A DNA stretch of 64,000 nt from Phascolomyces articulosus. Lineage: Eukaryota; Mucoromycota; Mucoromycetes; Mucorales; Lichtheimiaceae. The notes under the pieces were generated by a model, which was not told where the DNA came from, ran no database searches, and saw nothing but the letters and a program-made list of their open reading frames with translations. The position numbers and the translations under genes are program-made. Where the stretch lies: positions 620,001-684,000 of the forward strand of contig JAIXMP010000020.1 of NCBI GenBank assembly GCA_025677815.1, written 5' to 3'. Shown here one piece after another: positions 47,213 to 57,673 of this stretch (positions are counted from its first letter, which is position 1; each line of letters begins with the position of its first letter).

Positions 47213-47695
47213 ATGGGCTTTGTTTCCATACCATCATCGTCATCAGCAACAGAAAAAAAAGCATCTGCATCATCACGATCTTATTGCCATGAAACGTCTG
47301 CACAAAAACTTCATGCATCAATTTCGTTTGTACGATGTCTTCACCAGGCAAAAGCAATCGTGGGTGAACTTGAAAACCTGCATCATTCGATTGACGTATT
47401 TGTTACACCATCCATGATCAGTTCGATTCAAGCTTATCTTGATACTACTTTTAACAAGTTTATTCGTCTTTGCAAAAGTCTTCATATCTTATTGGAACGC
47501 ATGTATACTCAATCTTATATCAATAATAATCGATTTGAATCTTTCAAATTGGATATTGCGACTGAATGGAAACGTGCCTCTCATATTCGTTCAGCTACCA
47601 CTCATTTATTACACCATGCCATGACTCGTCAACAATTGCAATGCTCATCTCCTATAAATCATGAAAACAATGACAACAATAATGATCACGAATAA
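47213..47695 (+). CDS. Unknown helical protein, 160 residues
   Basis: Open frame starting MGFVSIPSSSSATEKKASAS. The rest reads as amphipathic helices (AQKLHASISFVRCLHQAKAI, MISSIQAYLDTTFNKFIRLC, ESFKLDIATEWKRASHIRSA) with an Asn/Asp-rich end. No known motif recognised. A TATATAAA-like element at about 47012-47022 lies upstream, and the frame has no upstream ATG before a stop near 47148, so this may be its own gene. The phase does not fit as a last exon of the 46414 gene with the splice sites I see. An upstream exon cannot be excluded. Confidence 0.5.
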   Translation: MGFVSIPSSSSATEKKASASSRSYCHETSAQKLHASISFVRCLHQAKAIVGELENLHHSIDVFVTPSMISSIQAYLDTTFNKFIRLCKSLHILLERMYTQSYINNNRFESFKLDIATEWKRASHIRSATTHLLHHAMTRQQLQCSSPINHENNDNNNDHE

Positions 47696-47916
47696 TAACA
47701 ATAACTATAATAATAATACTAGCCGTTTTTTCTTCCTTATTTACTTTTTTCTCCCTTCAAATAATTGCATAATACTCTATGCCTTCCCTATTTCTTTTGT
47801 AACATATATAAATTTTTGTCATGATTTGCTTACTTTTTTTTTTATAAAAAAAACCAAAAAACATTGTAAAATTGCTATACATTATATATATAAATATGAA
47901 TTATATTATACTCTAT

Positions 47917-49679
47917 CTATTGAGTAGAAGTAGTTGTAGAAGGTGTAGATGAGGATGGTGAATCAGTAGCGGAAGGTGCTGTACAAACAGCTTTGTGACC
48001 ATGTTTCCAATGTTCCTTCTGACAATCACGCGAACAGTAGGATACCTGCATAATATTATTTACGATGTTAGCCGCCATGAACCAGTTTTTTTTTGCCCAT
48101 TATATATAAATATATAAACCACTTACCCGTTGACAACGGCCACATTTTTTAAAGTCACCTTCCTTTTCTTCTTGATTTGTACAAAAAGTACTAGAACATT
48201 GTCTATGTCGTACTTTTTCAGGTGTAGCTTCTTTAGCCACTTGACGAATTAATTTAGCTTGATCTTGTAAACTCAACTTGTCAAAGTTATCCAAATTTTC
48301 TTGTTCCAAAGCAGCACGTGCTGCCATTTTAGCACGCAAAATACGGACCAAGTAAGTATAAGCTTCAGGATCCCCTCTTACCAAGGCCAATTCCATATAA
48401 TTTTGTGCTTTATCCATATCATACAAGCCATATTCCTTGGATCCAAAGATCAAACCCAACATCAACATGGCATCGGCATCGCCATTGTCAGCTGCATATT
48501 CCATGAAATCAATACCCGTGACAACATATTCATCCTTGTCATCCACTTCCACACCTGCATCCTTGGCCACTTGGGAATTTTTTGACATTAAAAGATAAAG
48601 ACGACCTAATGCGTTGGCAGATGGTGCGTAACCCCATTGTTTGCCTTGTTCAAGATATGTAAGTGCTTTTTTCAATTCCTTGCGTGAAGCTGTTGCTTGA
48701 GTATGACCTTGATAAATCAATCCAAGATTATGGGCACTATCTGGATATCCTTGCTCATATGCTTTGATATAGTATTCAATGGCTCGATCCAAATTTTGCT
48801 CACAACCATAACCATTTTCTGAAAAGAAGGCTACCTTATGACATGCCATCTATACATATGAAACAAGTCGCGTAAGTACGTGGTTTTTTTTCTTGTCGAT
48901 GGATCACCCTCTATAATAGCAAAAAGAACAAGAAAAAAGAAAACACTTACAGGATTGCCTAAATCAGCAGCCTTTTTATAAAACTCATATGCCAATTTTT
49001 TACAATCTTCACCCTTTTTCATATTCTTGCCACCAGCCAATTTATCTTCTTGTACATAGAATGAACCAATTTGAACACCAGCCATTGTACATCCAGTTTC
49101 CATAGCACGTTCCATCAATTTTTTGGCACCTTCAAAGTTTGGACTAGCCACTGGACTCATAGAAGCACGATCTTCGGGTCCAGAAGCTTCACGACGTACA
49201 CCACCATATAAAAAGCTACCCAAAAGTAAATCATGTCGATTCTTTCCTTCAAGATCCAAACCTTCCGCTGCCTTGCCAATATTCATATCTGTCTTTGATA
49301 ATCGTTCCACAGCTTCTTGTTGAATGGTTTCAAATTCTTTGTATTCATCCAAAAATTTGCCTTCTGCGCGTTCAAGCTTTTTATAAATATATTCGTAGTT
49401 AGAAAACAACTTTTCTCCTTTTTCATTGCTCCATTCCTTCAAAGAAAAAAAAAACAATAATAATACCTTTTTGCCAACACTGTTACGTTTTTCATATTCG
49501 GCAGCAAGTTGTTGAGCAGCAATAGGAAGTGCAGTCGGGATCTGTTTGGCGAAATCGGGATCGGTTTCATTGTATAAAGCAACCAATAATGCTGATTTTT
49601 GTTGTGTAAGACCAAGGAAAGCCGGGATCTCGGTAGCAGGTGCTGGTTCGTTTGCAGTTTGTTCAATTACTTGTGCCAT
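47917..49679 (-). CDS. Sel1-repeat protein with C-terminal MYND zinc finger
   Basis: Minus-strand gene starting MAQVIEQTANEPAPATEIPA at 49679, with three introns. After a helical N-terminal part come Sel1-type helical repeats: GAKKLMERAMETGCTMAGVQ, KLAYEFYKKAADLGNP, RAIEYYIKAYEQGYPDSAHN, KALTYLEQGKQWGYAPSANA, GIDFMEYAADNGDADAMLML and KAQNYMELALVRGDPEAYTY. The C-terminus is a MYND finger: CSSTFCTNQEEKEGDFKKCG, CQRVSYCSRDCQKEHWKHG and HKAVC, followed by a Ser/Thr tail ending TTTSTQ. Sel1 repeats and MYND fingers both mediate protein binding; such proteins serve as adaptors. No enzymatic domain is visible, so the specific pathway remains open. The last exon ends with TAG at 47917-47919. Confidence 0.88.
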
Positions 49680-50542
49680 TGTTAAAAAGGTGATCCAAAA
49701 TACGTAAAATAAAAAAAACAAGAAAAAATTATGTGTTAGTGATATAGCTTTTCAAGTCACACCAAAAAGTCAAACAACAAAGCAAAATGCTTAAAAAAAC
49801 GAGATCGGGATCTTTTTGTTTTTATCTTTTCTGTTCCGATATATTCAAACGAGTGTGATGATTTATTATGTCGTTTGATAACTATTGGATACGATTCTAA
49901 TATGTGTATGTAGAATGGATTGACCTCAAGAAAAAATAATGTTGAATTTAATGAAAATACTGACGATATTATCATCAGGTTTTCATTGTTGTTGTCGTTG
50001 CTTCTGTTTTTTTTTCGGCTATTTACCAAAAAAAAAAAAAGGCACTGTATCTGTCATGACAGCAGATAATACTTTAATGACAATGGGGCCCATATTCAAT
50101 ATTTCCTTGTTGATATATAATATAATAATATGTCTCATTATTATCATTAGAAATAGTCATGTACTTTATGTATCTAGCATTATTAAATTGTATTATTATG
50201 CTTGGTGCTAACCTACTATATAATCAATCGATTATTCTATATATATTTGTGTACATCAAAGTGAAAGATGCTTAAACAATGAAAATGTATTTTATAGGGC
50301 TATTAACAACAGTTGTCCAGAATTTTACGATATTTATATAAAGAAGTAGAATGTTATATATAAAATGAACGGAAATTTATTTCTTCTTTTGTCTTTACTC
50401 CCCACCATTCATTCTTATAGTTATAATAGCCCTTTTTCTTATCTGTTCAATACACAATTCATATTCGCTATTAACTTTACAAATATATAAAAAAGTGAGA
50501 GTTACCATTAATTTTGTTCTAATTGAATGTCATCCATGTTAC
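49680..50542. other. Divergent promoter region
   Basis: Non-coding spacer between the MYND gene (-) and the F-box gene (+). AT-rich, no other gene recognised. Confidence 0.5.
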
Positions 50543-51490
50543 ATGAGTAAAACAACAATACCAACAACAACCAAAATTGAGGGACACCAAGAACCTCAGC
50601 GAAGAACTCTACCACTCGAATTGATTCACAAGATTATTGATCATGTGGATGATCGTCAAACACTTCTAGAAGCAAGCTACGTTAGTCATGTAACGCATGA
50701 AAAGGCCAATCGTCAACTCTGGCGTTCTTTTGCACATATTACCCGTTTCAATCTTCACCTCATCGCTCAAGAACACAGTTATTATGCAAATTTGATTACT
50801 GATTTGACAATCACAGATGATCAACTTTTTGACGACATGCAGCATCCATATATATTTCTTCCACATATCTCTATATTACGACTCAAAAACATATCCCGAT
50901 TCCCCTCTCAAGTTCTTTGTAACGATAGTAACAACAGCAACAACCAGCCAAAATTAACAACCATTGAAATGGAAAATTGTAGTATTGATTTTATGCCATA
51001 CAATCAAAAGGATAAACACACCATGGCCTCTTTTTTCACTGATCAGCTTAAAGTATTACGACTCAAGAAACATAATATATTGATGGACGATGATTTAATG
51101 TGGATTGCTCGTTGTTGTCGCCATCTTCAAGTATTGGATTTGACATGTTCTGGTACCTATATTACTGATGAAGGTCTTTTATCTATAGCGCATGCTAATC
51201 CACATTTGGAAGAAATCATCGTTACTTTACCAACATCCGTCCAATCCATCAGTTTGATCACTCTCTGCACTCTGGAAGCATTGCAATATTACTGCAAGTC
51301 AATGAAACGTATTATTATAAAGGATCAAGGGTTTGCTAAATCTCGTCGTGGTGACAATAATTCTGATGATCGTCAGGATGGACTTAAACTTTGGGGTTTC
51401 CCTTGTCTTGAATACTATGACTTTGGCTATGGATCGTTTATAGATAGATGGTCAAAAGATAAAATCGAAGAAAAGAAAGAGAATCATTAA
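50543..51490 (+). CDS. F-box protein with LRR-like repeats
   Basis: Intron-less. The first in-frame ATG is at 50543 (MSKTTIPTTTKIEGHQEPQR), giving 315 residues. The F-box is RTLPLELIHKIIDHVDDRQT, followed by YVSHVTHEKANRQLWRSFAH. Leucine-rich stretches follow: ISILRLKNISRFPSQVL, LKVLRLKKHNILMDDDLMWI, LQVLDLTCSGTYITDEGLLS and ANPHLEEIIVTLP. It likely serves as an SCF ubiquitin-ligase adaptor. Similar architecture to the 14.2-16.0 kb gene, but too diverged to be a recent copy by eye. Confidence 0.82.
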   Translation: MSKTTIPTTTKIEGHQEPQRRTLPLELIHKIIDHVDDRQTLLEASYVSHVTHEKANRQLWRSFAHITRFNLHLIAQEHSYYANLITDLTITDDQLFDDMQHPYIFLPHISILRLKNISRFPSQVLCNDSNNSNNQPKLTTIEMENCSIDFMPYNQKDKHTMASFFTDQLKVLRLKKHNILMDDDLMWIARCCRHLQVLDLTCSGTYITDEGLLSIAHANPHLEEIIVTLPTSVQSISLITLCTLEALQYYCKSMKRIIIKDQGFAKSRRGDNNSDDRQDGLKLWGFPCLEYYDFGYGSFIDRWSKDKIEEKKENH

Positions 51491-51846
51491 TAATTAGTAT
51501 TGAATTTGCTCTATTGTACCAAGAAAAAAACTGATTATATATATTATATACCCCAGCAAAAAAAAAGAGATCCATGATGTATACTACATACTTGATATAA
51601 ACTTACCATCATTCATGTAAAGCAATTGATTTTTCTTATTGTAATAAATAGTGATCTCAATATCATAGCCATAAAGATCGGCACATGATGTAAAATAAAA
51701 TGCTCTTGCTGCTTATATATACGAGATTATATAGCATTGACTCGCTTTGCTAAGCTCCGCATACATTTTTATTTTGGGAAGCTTTATACTTTTTTTTTCA
51801 TTACTCCCTTTCACACTTACAACTTTACACGCACAATAATAAAATT
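51491..51846. other. Intergenic / SYF2 promoter
   Basis: 356 bases, AT-rich, with a pyrimidine-rich leader just before 51847. No gene seen. Confidence 0.5.
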
Positions 51847-53243
51847 ATGCCTCCCAAAAGAAAGACAAAGGCTGCTGCTGCATCTACAAAGAAAAGACGT
51901 ACATTGAAATCTGAAGAATCTTCAAATAATGCTAAAGTTGAATCACAAGAACAACAACAAACAGAATCGATTCCTCAACAAACGGTCGATAATGAACATA
52001 ATGACGATACAAAACCAGAATCACCACCAGCAGCAGAAACAGCTGTAGCAGGATCAGAAACAAACAATGAACAAAGTGAATCATCCGGTTCATCACTTGC
52101 TGATCGTATGAAAAAATTAAAAGAACTTAAACGACGACGAGTATGTTTATAATCTCTATTTTTTTTTTGTTTCAAATCAACATTGGATCTTTAATATGGA
52201 TATTCGATTGAAAAGAGAAATAAAAAATACCAACTATAATTATATTACCCATGATTATTTATAGGCGACAGAAGTAGCTCAAGGTAATACTCGTGATCGC
52301 AATCTTGAATTTCAACGCAGTAAAGAAAATCCAAGACTCGAAGCCAGAAATGAAAGAAAGCGATTACAAGCTATGGAATTACAAGAAAAACAGGCAAGCT
52401 CCTTCTCTTTCTCTTCCTCCCTCAATATAATAGTGATAAAATGTTACATTTCATTGTAACTAACCTATTTATGAAATTAACCTCCCCCCAAAAAAATGTT
52501 ACATAGAAAGCGCGAGATAGTGGTGAAGATTATGAACGTAAACAATTCTGGAAATATTCTGCTGAATCAGTAGAAAAATGGGAGGAAAAAATGCAACAAA
52601 AAGCTGAACGGGCTAATAATGGCTTTACAGGTAAAGAAGAGAAAAGAAGGTCTCAATTCTATAACATGGGTTTTTTTTTAATATTATGGGAAATCATATC
52701 ACTCATTTCTATCCTATCTATTCAACAACGAAAAAAAAGATCACGCTCAGGCTGCACATAAGAAATATCTCAAGTTAGTTTCAGAATTGAAACCTGATCT
52801 TGGACAATACGCAGAAAAGAAAGAAGAAGCAATCGAACGAGCTATTCGAAATGGCGAAGATCCTTCTGATATCAACGCTGTTGCAAATAGTCTTGATTAT
52901 GGTGCCTTGGATGATAAGCCATCCAAAGAAGCGATTGATCGACTTGTTCATGATACAAAGAAACAGTAAGTCTTTTTTTGAGAGGGTGTTGAAGATGATA
53001 TATCTTAATCTATGCAAACATATAAAATATGTCAATGTATTGATTGATTTTTACTATCTTTTTTTTTTTTATCATTCTAGAATTATCCGACGTGAAACTC
53101 GGTCTCGTGAACGTAAAGAAGTATCCGATGATATTTCATGGATTAACGAAAAGAATCGTGTATTTAATCAAAAGATTGCTCGATTTTATGACAAGTATAC
53201 CAAGGAAATCCGGGAAAATTTGGAAAGAGGCACTGCACTGTAG
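51847..53243 (+). CDS. SYF2: Pre-mRNA-splicing factor SYF2
   Basis: Five exons (51847-52140, 52265-52393, 52507-52630, 52740-52965, 53081-53243) join in frame to 311 residues. The N-terminus is Lys-rich and then acidic/Gln-rich. The SYF2 domain follows: SLADRMKKLKELKRRRATEV, ERKQFWKYSAESVEKWEEKM, HKKYLKLVSELKPDLGQYAE and SLDYGALDDKPSKEAIDRLV. It ends WINEKNRVFNQKIARFYDKY and ENLERGTAL, the conserved end of the family. SYF2 belongs to the NineTeen/Prp19-associated complex of the active spliceosome in the nucleus. The intron after exon 2 has a GC donor (CAG|GCAAGC) and an AG acceptor; no GT site restores the frame there. Confidence 0.93.
52394..52506 (+). other. SYF2: GC-AG intron in SYF2
   Basis: 113-nt intron with donor CAG|GCAAGC and acceptor ACATAG. 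Exons on both sides are in phase 0 (EKQ then KARDSGED). GC donors with this strong context are the usual minor variant of U2-type introns. Confidence 0.75.
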
Positions 53244-53386
53244 TAGACATAGCAAATTTCTTAGTCCATTTCTTCTTTTTTTTTTTTTAATAATAATTCA
53301 TTCATTTCATTCAACCAATCTTTTTTTTTTCTATCCATTTTGTAACGCCTTCTTCTATTATATATAGCATATGATATATAAAAAAA

Positions 53387-54818
53387 TCAATATTTGAAGA
53401 TAAATCCAGATAATTGACACGTCAAAGGAGTGACCAGGATAGCTGTCATGAGAGTGAATAACCAAAGGGTAGAAAAAGAAGGATGAGATAAGACAGTAGA
53501 AGTTGACATTATAGGATCTAGTTCTTCTTTATCAGCAACACTGAATTGTATATTCTTGAAAAATGTATATGTATTGGAAGGAGTAGCATATTCCTCAGAG
53601 GCTCCACCAAAGAACGTACTAAATAATATACTGGATATGGCAAATGAATTTTGATTACGGAACACCATGCCTTTAAGATCAATGACAGTACGGCCATCTT
53701 GCCAGACATGGAGTTCACCATTGTTTTGACCAGGATCATTCATTTCGGTATATATTTCAATCCTAGTCCAGCTTTTCTTGGCAAAATCAATTGCACCTCG
53801 GGCTAAAGAGATACCATATTCTTCGTTACATTTTACTTTGGTGTTTTTACAAATGACATCATCTACTGGTGGTAAATACGCATAGGCTTCGCCATAACCT
53901 ATTTTTTTTTTGATCGTGGCAGGTTCACAACGTTACTTTTTGTTGTTGATATATAGTTAAAATAAATTATCACTTACCATCTGAACGCCACATCATTCGA
54001 ACAGAGAAACATCTTGAACCATCCGACTGTTTTCCACCAGTACAACCTGAAGTTGGTTCGCCTAATTCGCAGCATTACAACATAATGATCAACCTTATGC
54101 TATAAAAAATAGTTGTCCTTCTCCTTTACCAATATAAAGAATAATAATAATACTTACCACCATAAAGACCTGGTAATTTACCACCCTTGACCCAATCAAA
54201 TCCCCCGTCAAAAGCAACGTCATAACTAATCAATCCTCGTTTGAATGATGAATCATTGAATGGACGTACATAAAATTCGGTTCCACCACTCACATCACCT
54301 TCCTGACGGCGAGTGGCTGCAGGAGAAAATGAACCTTTTTCATAAAAAACACGAAGTACTTTATCTCCACTCTTCTGGTCAATTGGATCATCTACAAATG
54401 AAACATCATGCTTGCCGTAAAAATAACCATTGAATACACCCCATGAATCTTTGATGAATTTCATGGAAGCATTTGTTCCACTACGTACGGAACATGGCAT
54501 TATTGCATTAAAGCTCTTTTTTAAATTAAGAGAGGATGCCCGGTCAGATAAAGCGTACATCATGAAATTATCCTTGTCATCTTCTTTGTCATCATCTCGG
54601 TTGCTTGTGATACATCTTATACTGGTGCTGGTGCTGGTAGTGTTACCGGCAGTAGTGATACTAGTATCAGTCGTGCTATTATTTTTGTTTATTTGTTGAT
54701 CTGGCAAAGAAATAGTAGGAGTAATAGGAGTTGGAGCCGTAGTCATAGCACCTGCTATGACTAAAATCCCTGTGATTGTCGTCATGAAAAGTAGAAGATT
54801 TATATGAATAATGGTCAT
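53387..54818 (-). CDS. Secreted polysaccharide lyase family 14-like protein
   Basis: Starts MTIIHINLLLFMTTITGILV at 54818: a signal peptide or anchor, followed by a Thr/Ser-rich linker. The lyase-like jelly-roll domain is spread over three exons: SWGVFNGYFYGKHDVSFVD, VLRVFYEKGSFSPAATRR, GTEFYVRPFN, YDVAFDGGFDWVKGGKLPGL, then SGCTGGKQSDGSRCFSVRMM, then YGEAYAYLPP, ELHVWQDGRTVIDLKGM and ISSILFSTFFGGASEEYATP. The GGKLPGLYGG and FSTFFGG blocks mark the PL14/alginate-lyase-like fold. Known members cleave uronic-acid polymers by beta-elimination. Mucorales walls contain glucuronic-acid polymers, so a role on its own wall is possible (inference). The C-terminus has a hydrophobic stretch (FSTLWLFTLMTAILVTPLTC) that could be a GPI-attachment or membrane signal. 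Confidence 0.82.
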
Positions 54819-55259
54819 GATGATGACAATATTTGATCTACTGTAGTATTAAAAATAGAGTACTTGATTTATTTTTTTTAAAAAAAAGTGAGAAATAAAG
54901 ACCAACAAAACAATCATATTCATAAGAAGGAGTGATTTTTTTTATACGGAGTGTTTTTTGGTTTCGGAAACGATAACGTTGTTTCAAGAAAGCAGGGGAA
55001 AAAAGAGTTTAGGCTTCATGAAAATAATTGAATGTGTCTGGATGGAGAAATAAGTGCAATACAATGATGATAAGAAGAAAAAGGAATGTGAGCGTGTGTG
55101 TTTGTAAAAATAATAAAATGATAATAAAAATATAATATGATGTGTATAAAATATAGATACTACTACAACTTAGTGTAATGAATGATGTGAATTAATATAG
55201 TTCATAATGTGTAAGTGATTGAAGAAGAAGAATTAAAGAAGGAATAAAATGAAAAAGGT
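54819..55259. other. Intergenic: PL14 promoter and bZIP 3' flank
   Basis: AT-rich, both neighbours on the minus strand. No gene recognised. Confidence 0.5.
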
Positions 55260-55928
55260 TTAATGCTGGGGTGATTGTTGAGGATCCATTAAATCACCCA
55301 ATTCATCCTCTTCTTCATCATCCATATCAACATCAAACTGTTCTAAAGCTTTGTCTGTTGCTGGCATCGATATGCTGTTGTTATTACTACCGCCACTAGT
55401 ATTACCAGCAGCTAAAAACCGTTTAAGAATATTGGCAGCTACTTTTTTACCTCGGAGTCGATCACATGTAGCCTTGAGACGACCATTTTCGCGTTTTATA
55501 TGATCTAATTGACGAAGTAAAAGTTCGTTTTCTTTCGTCAATGAAGCAATGAGTGAACGCATTTCACCATGTTGTTGGTTTTTTTTGGCTCGATATTTTG
55601 CAGATGCAGCTTTATTTCTTTGTCGACGTTCTTGAAGTGATAAAGGTGGAGGTGTTGTTGGACATGTTGGGGTTACTGTATTAAAAATACTACCACCGAC
55701 TCCTCCACCAGTAATCCCAATGGATCCATTACTACTATGATGTTGATGATGATATATTTGATGTTGTCTTGTCTCGGGCGAACTAGGTGCTGATGAAGAT
55801 GATGATCCAGCTTGATAATGTGGAGGAGATGTGACACTTGTACCACTACTGAAGGAAGATGATGCAGAAGAAGAAATGATGGATGAAATAGCCATTGGTT
55901 TAGGATCAAAGTCAGCTGTTAACGACAT
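55260..55928 (-). CDS. bZIP transcription factor
   Basis: Intron-less 222-residue protein starting MSLTADFDPKPMAISSIISS at 55928. The N-terminal half is Ser/His/Gly-rich. The basic region lies at about residues 100-118 (QERRQRNKAASAKYRAKKNQ), followed by a leucine zipper to about residue 158 (MRSLIASLTKENELLLRQLD, HIKRENGRLKATCDRLRG). The C-terminus is acidic (DVDMDDEEEDELGDL), a possible activation region. The RNKAASAKYRAKK core resembles the Met4/Cys3/MetR group that controls sulfur assimilation. That assignment is suggestive only, because related basic regions occur elsewhere. A frame upstream of the chosen Met (to 55988) lacks domain features, so the MSLTADF start is preferred. Confidence 0.9.
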   Translation of the reverse strand: MSLTADFDPKPMAISSIISSSASSSFSSGTSVTSPPHYQAGSSSSSAPSSPETRQHQIYHHQHHSSNGSIGITGGGVGGSIFNTVTPTCPTTPPPLSLQERRQRNKAASAKYRAKKNQQHGEMRSLIASLTKENELLLRQLDHIKRENGRLKATCDRLRGKKVAANILKRFLAAGNTSGGSNNNSISMPATDKALEQFDVDMDDEEEDELGDLMDPQQSPQH

Positions 55929-57673
55929 ATTGAATGATTTTTGTTGACGAATGATGGGAAGATGTAAAAAAAGAAGAAAGAGTTTCAATAAAAAAGACGA
56001 TGGTGGTTTTATAATGACGCTTCTCTCTCTTTTTCTCTCTTTCTCTGTATTGTTGGTTACACTTATATTGTTGTTGTTTTTGTTGGTCTTTCTTTCTCCT
56101 TCTCATATTACTTTGTGTTGTTATTGATTTAATACGACCTAAGGGTTAGTTCAATGTTAATGCGACAGTTTTTGGATTGGACCAAACTTTAATGCATGAT
56201 CTCAATCCCTGATTTTTCATTTCACACCTTCTCCCTCCTTATTTTCTTATATATTTAACTTGGCAGTTGAAATTCCACCTTATTTTCTCATCACCCCTTT
56301 TTACTACCTTTTTTTCCCCACAAAAATGAAGAAGAGGGAGAAAAATGGCTCTAATCACATCAGAGTCATTTTGATGATTTAACTTGTAATTTTATTTAAA
56401 TATTAAAGTCAGGACATAATTAGGAAAAAGGAAAACAAAACAAAAAAACATAATAAGGATGAGAGTCATAAAGTAAAACAATCAATAACAGAGCTTCCAT
56501 AGTTAAAAACATAATTTGTTATGCCTTGACGACTGCCGTTTATTTGTAACAAAATAATAAAATGGCTTCTTTAATAATATAATGATAATAAATTATTGAT
56601 ATAATAATTATTTGACATCATGTTAAAATGCGAAATAATAATACAAATGCTGTTTGATAGTACATAAATTCTCTGAGAAAAAAAAACCCGTGTTTTGATT
56701 AAAAATAGGATTGTATCATAAAGGAATATTCATTATTATTATTATTATAATCATTAAATAAAAAAATAATGGAAGAAAAGGAAAATTAATAGATCAATTA
56801 CGAACACTACCGTCAAGAAGTGTATATAAATTTCCATGACGACACATTTTGTTTATATGCAATACTGACACTTGAAATTTTTTGTTGTTTACTATTATGT
56901 CCCCTTGCATAAGAGTGTAATAGATAGATATAAAAATAAATATGAAAACCAGCAATTTTTTTTAATTTTATATAAGAATAATATTACCATACACAACGAG
57001 AGCCTTCTTTCTTAAAAAAAAAAAATAACATCTAATGTAAAGAGCCGCGGGATATATGCTGGGATTATTATTATTAACTACATCATTTCTTGAGATTTAT
57101 TATCGGAAAATTTCCCATTATCATCCGCAATAAAAGATAATTTTGTCTTCTATGTGGTACTAACTAATCAATTCCAAAATATTGCATTCTAGCCCTATAA
57201 AAAAACCATTCGAGATTTCGAGCATATGAAAAAAAGAACGATAAAAAAGTTTATTTTATCTTCTTTTTTTTTTTTTTGACTTGCCGCTTAAAATCGAATA
57301 ATTACTTCATCGCACGTAACATGGTTATCTTAATAAATCCACTCTCTCACTTTTTTTTGAGGTTGCACTCATTGGAGTTCTTTATTCCCACTGTGTGGGT
57401 CCACCACGCATTATAATACATTTCTTCTTTAATGATCTTTGAAAATATAATGTAGTACCAAAAAAAAAGTTGAACTAGGAAATCAGGATGACATTCTATC
57501 TATCAATATATAATTACAGACACCCAGTTCACCCATCGATTTTCATCGCGTATATAAAAGAAAGATTCTTTCTTGCAATTTTTTTTTCTTTCTTTACCCT
57601 CATTCAATTCATCTCATTTTTTTTCTTTATCCCTTTCCATTCCTTCTTAAAAACATACGTACCCATCTTACCA
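55929..57673. other. Intergenic region between divergent bZIP and GH45 genes
   Basis: 1.7 kb, AT-rich, holding both promoters including the TATA element at 57551-57560 and a pyrimidine-rich leader at 57580-57650. No gene recognised. Confidence 0.5.
57551..57560 (+). promoter_or_regulatory. TATA box of the endoglucanase gene
   Basis: TATATAAAAG lies 114 bases before the ATG at 57674, followed by a pyrimidine-rich leader. Confidence 0.6.
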
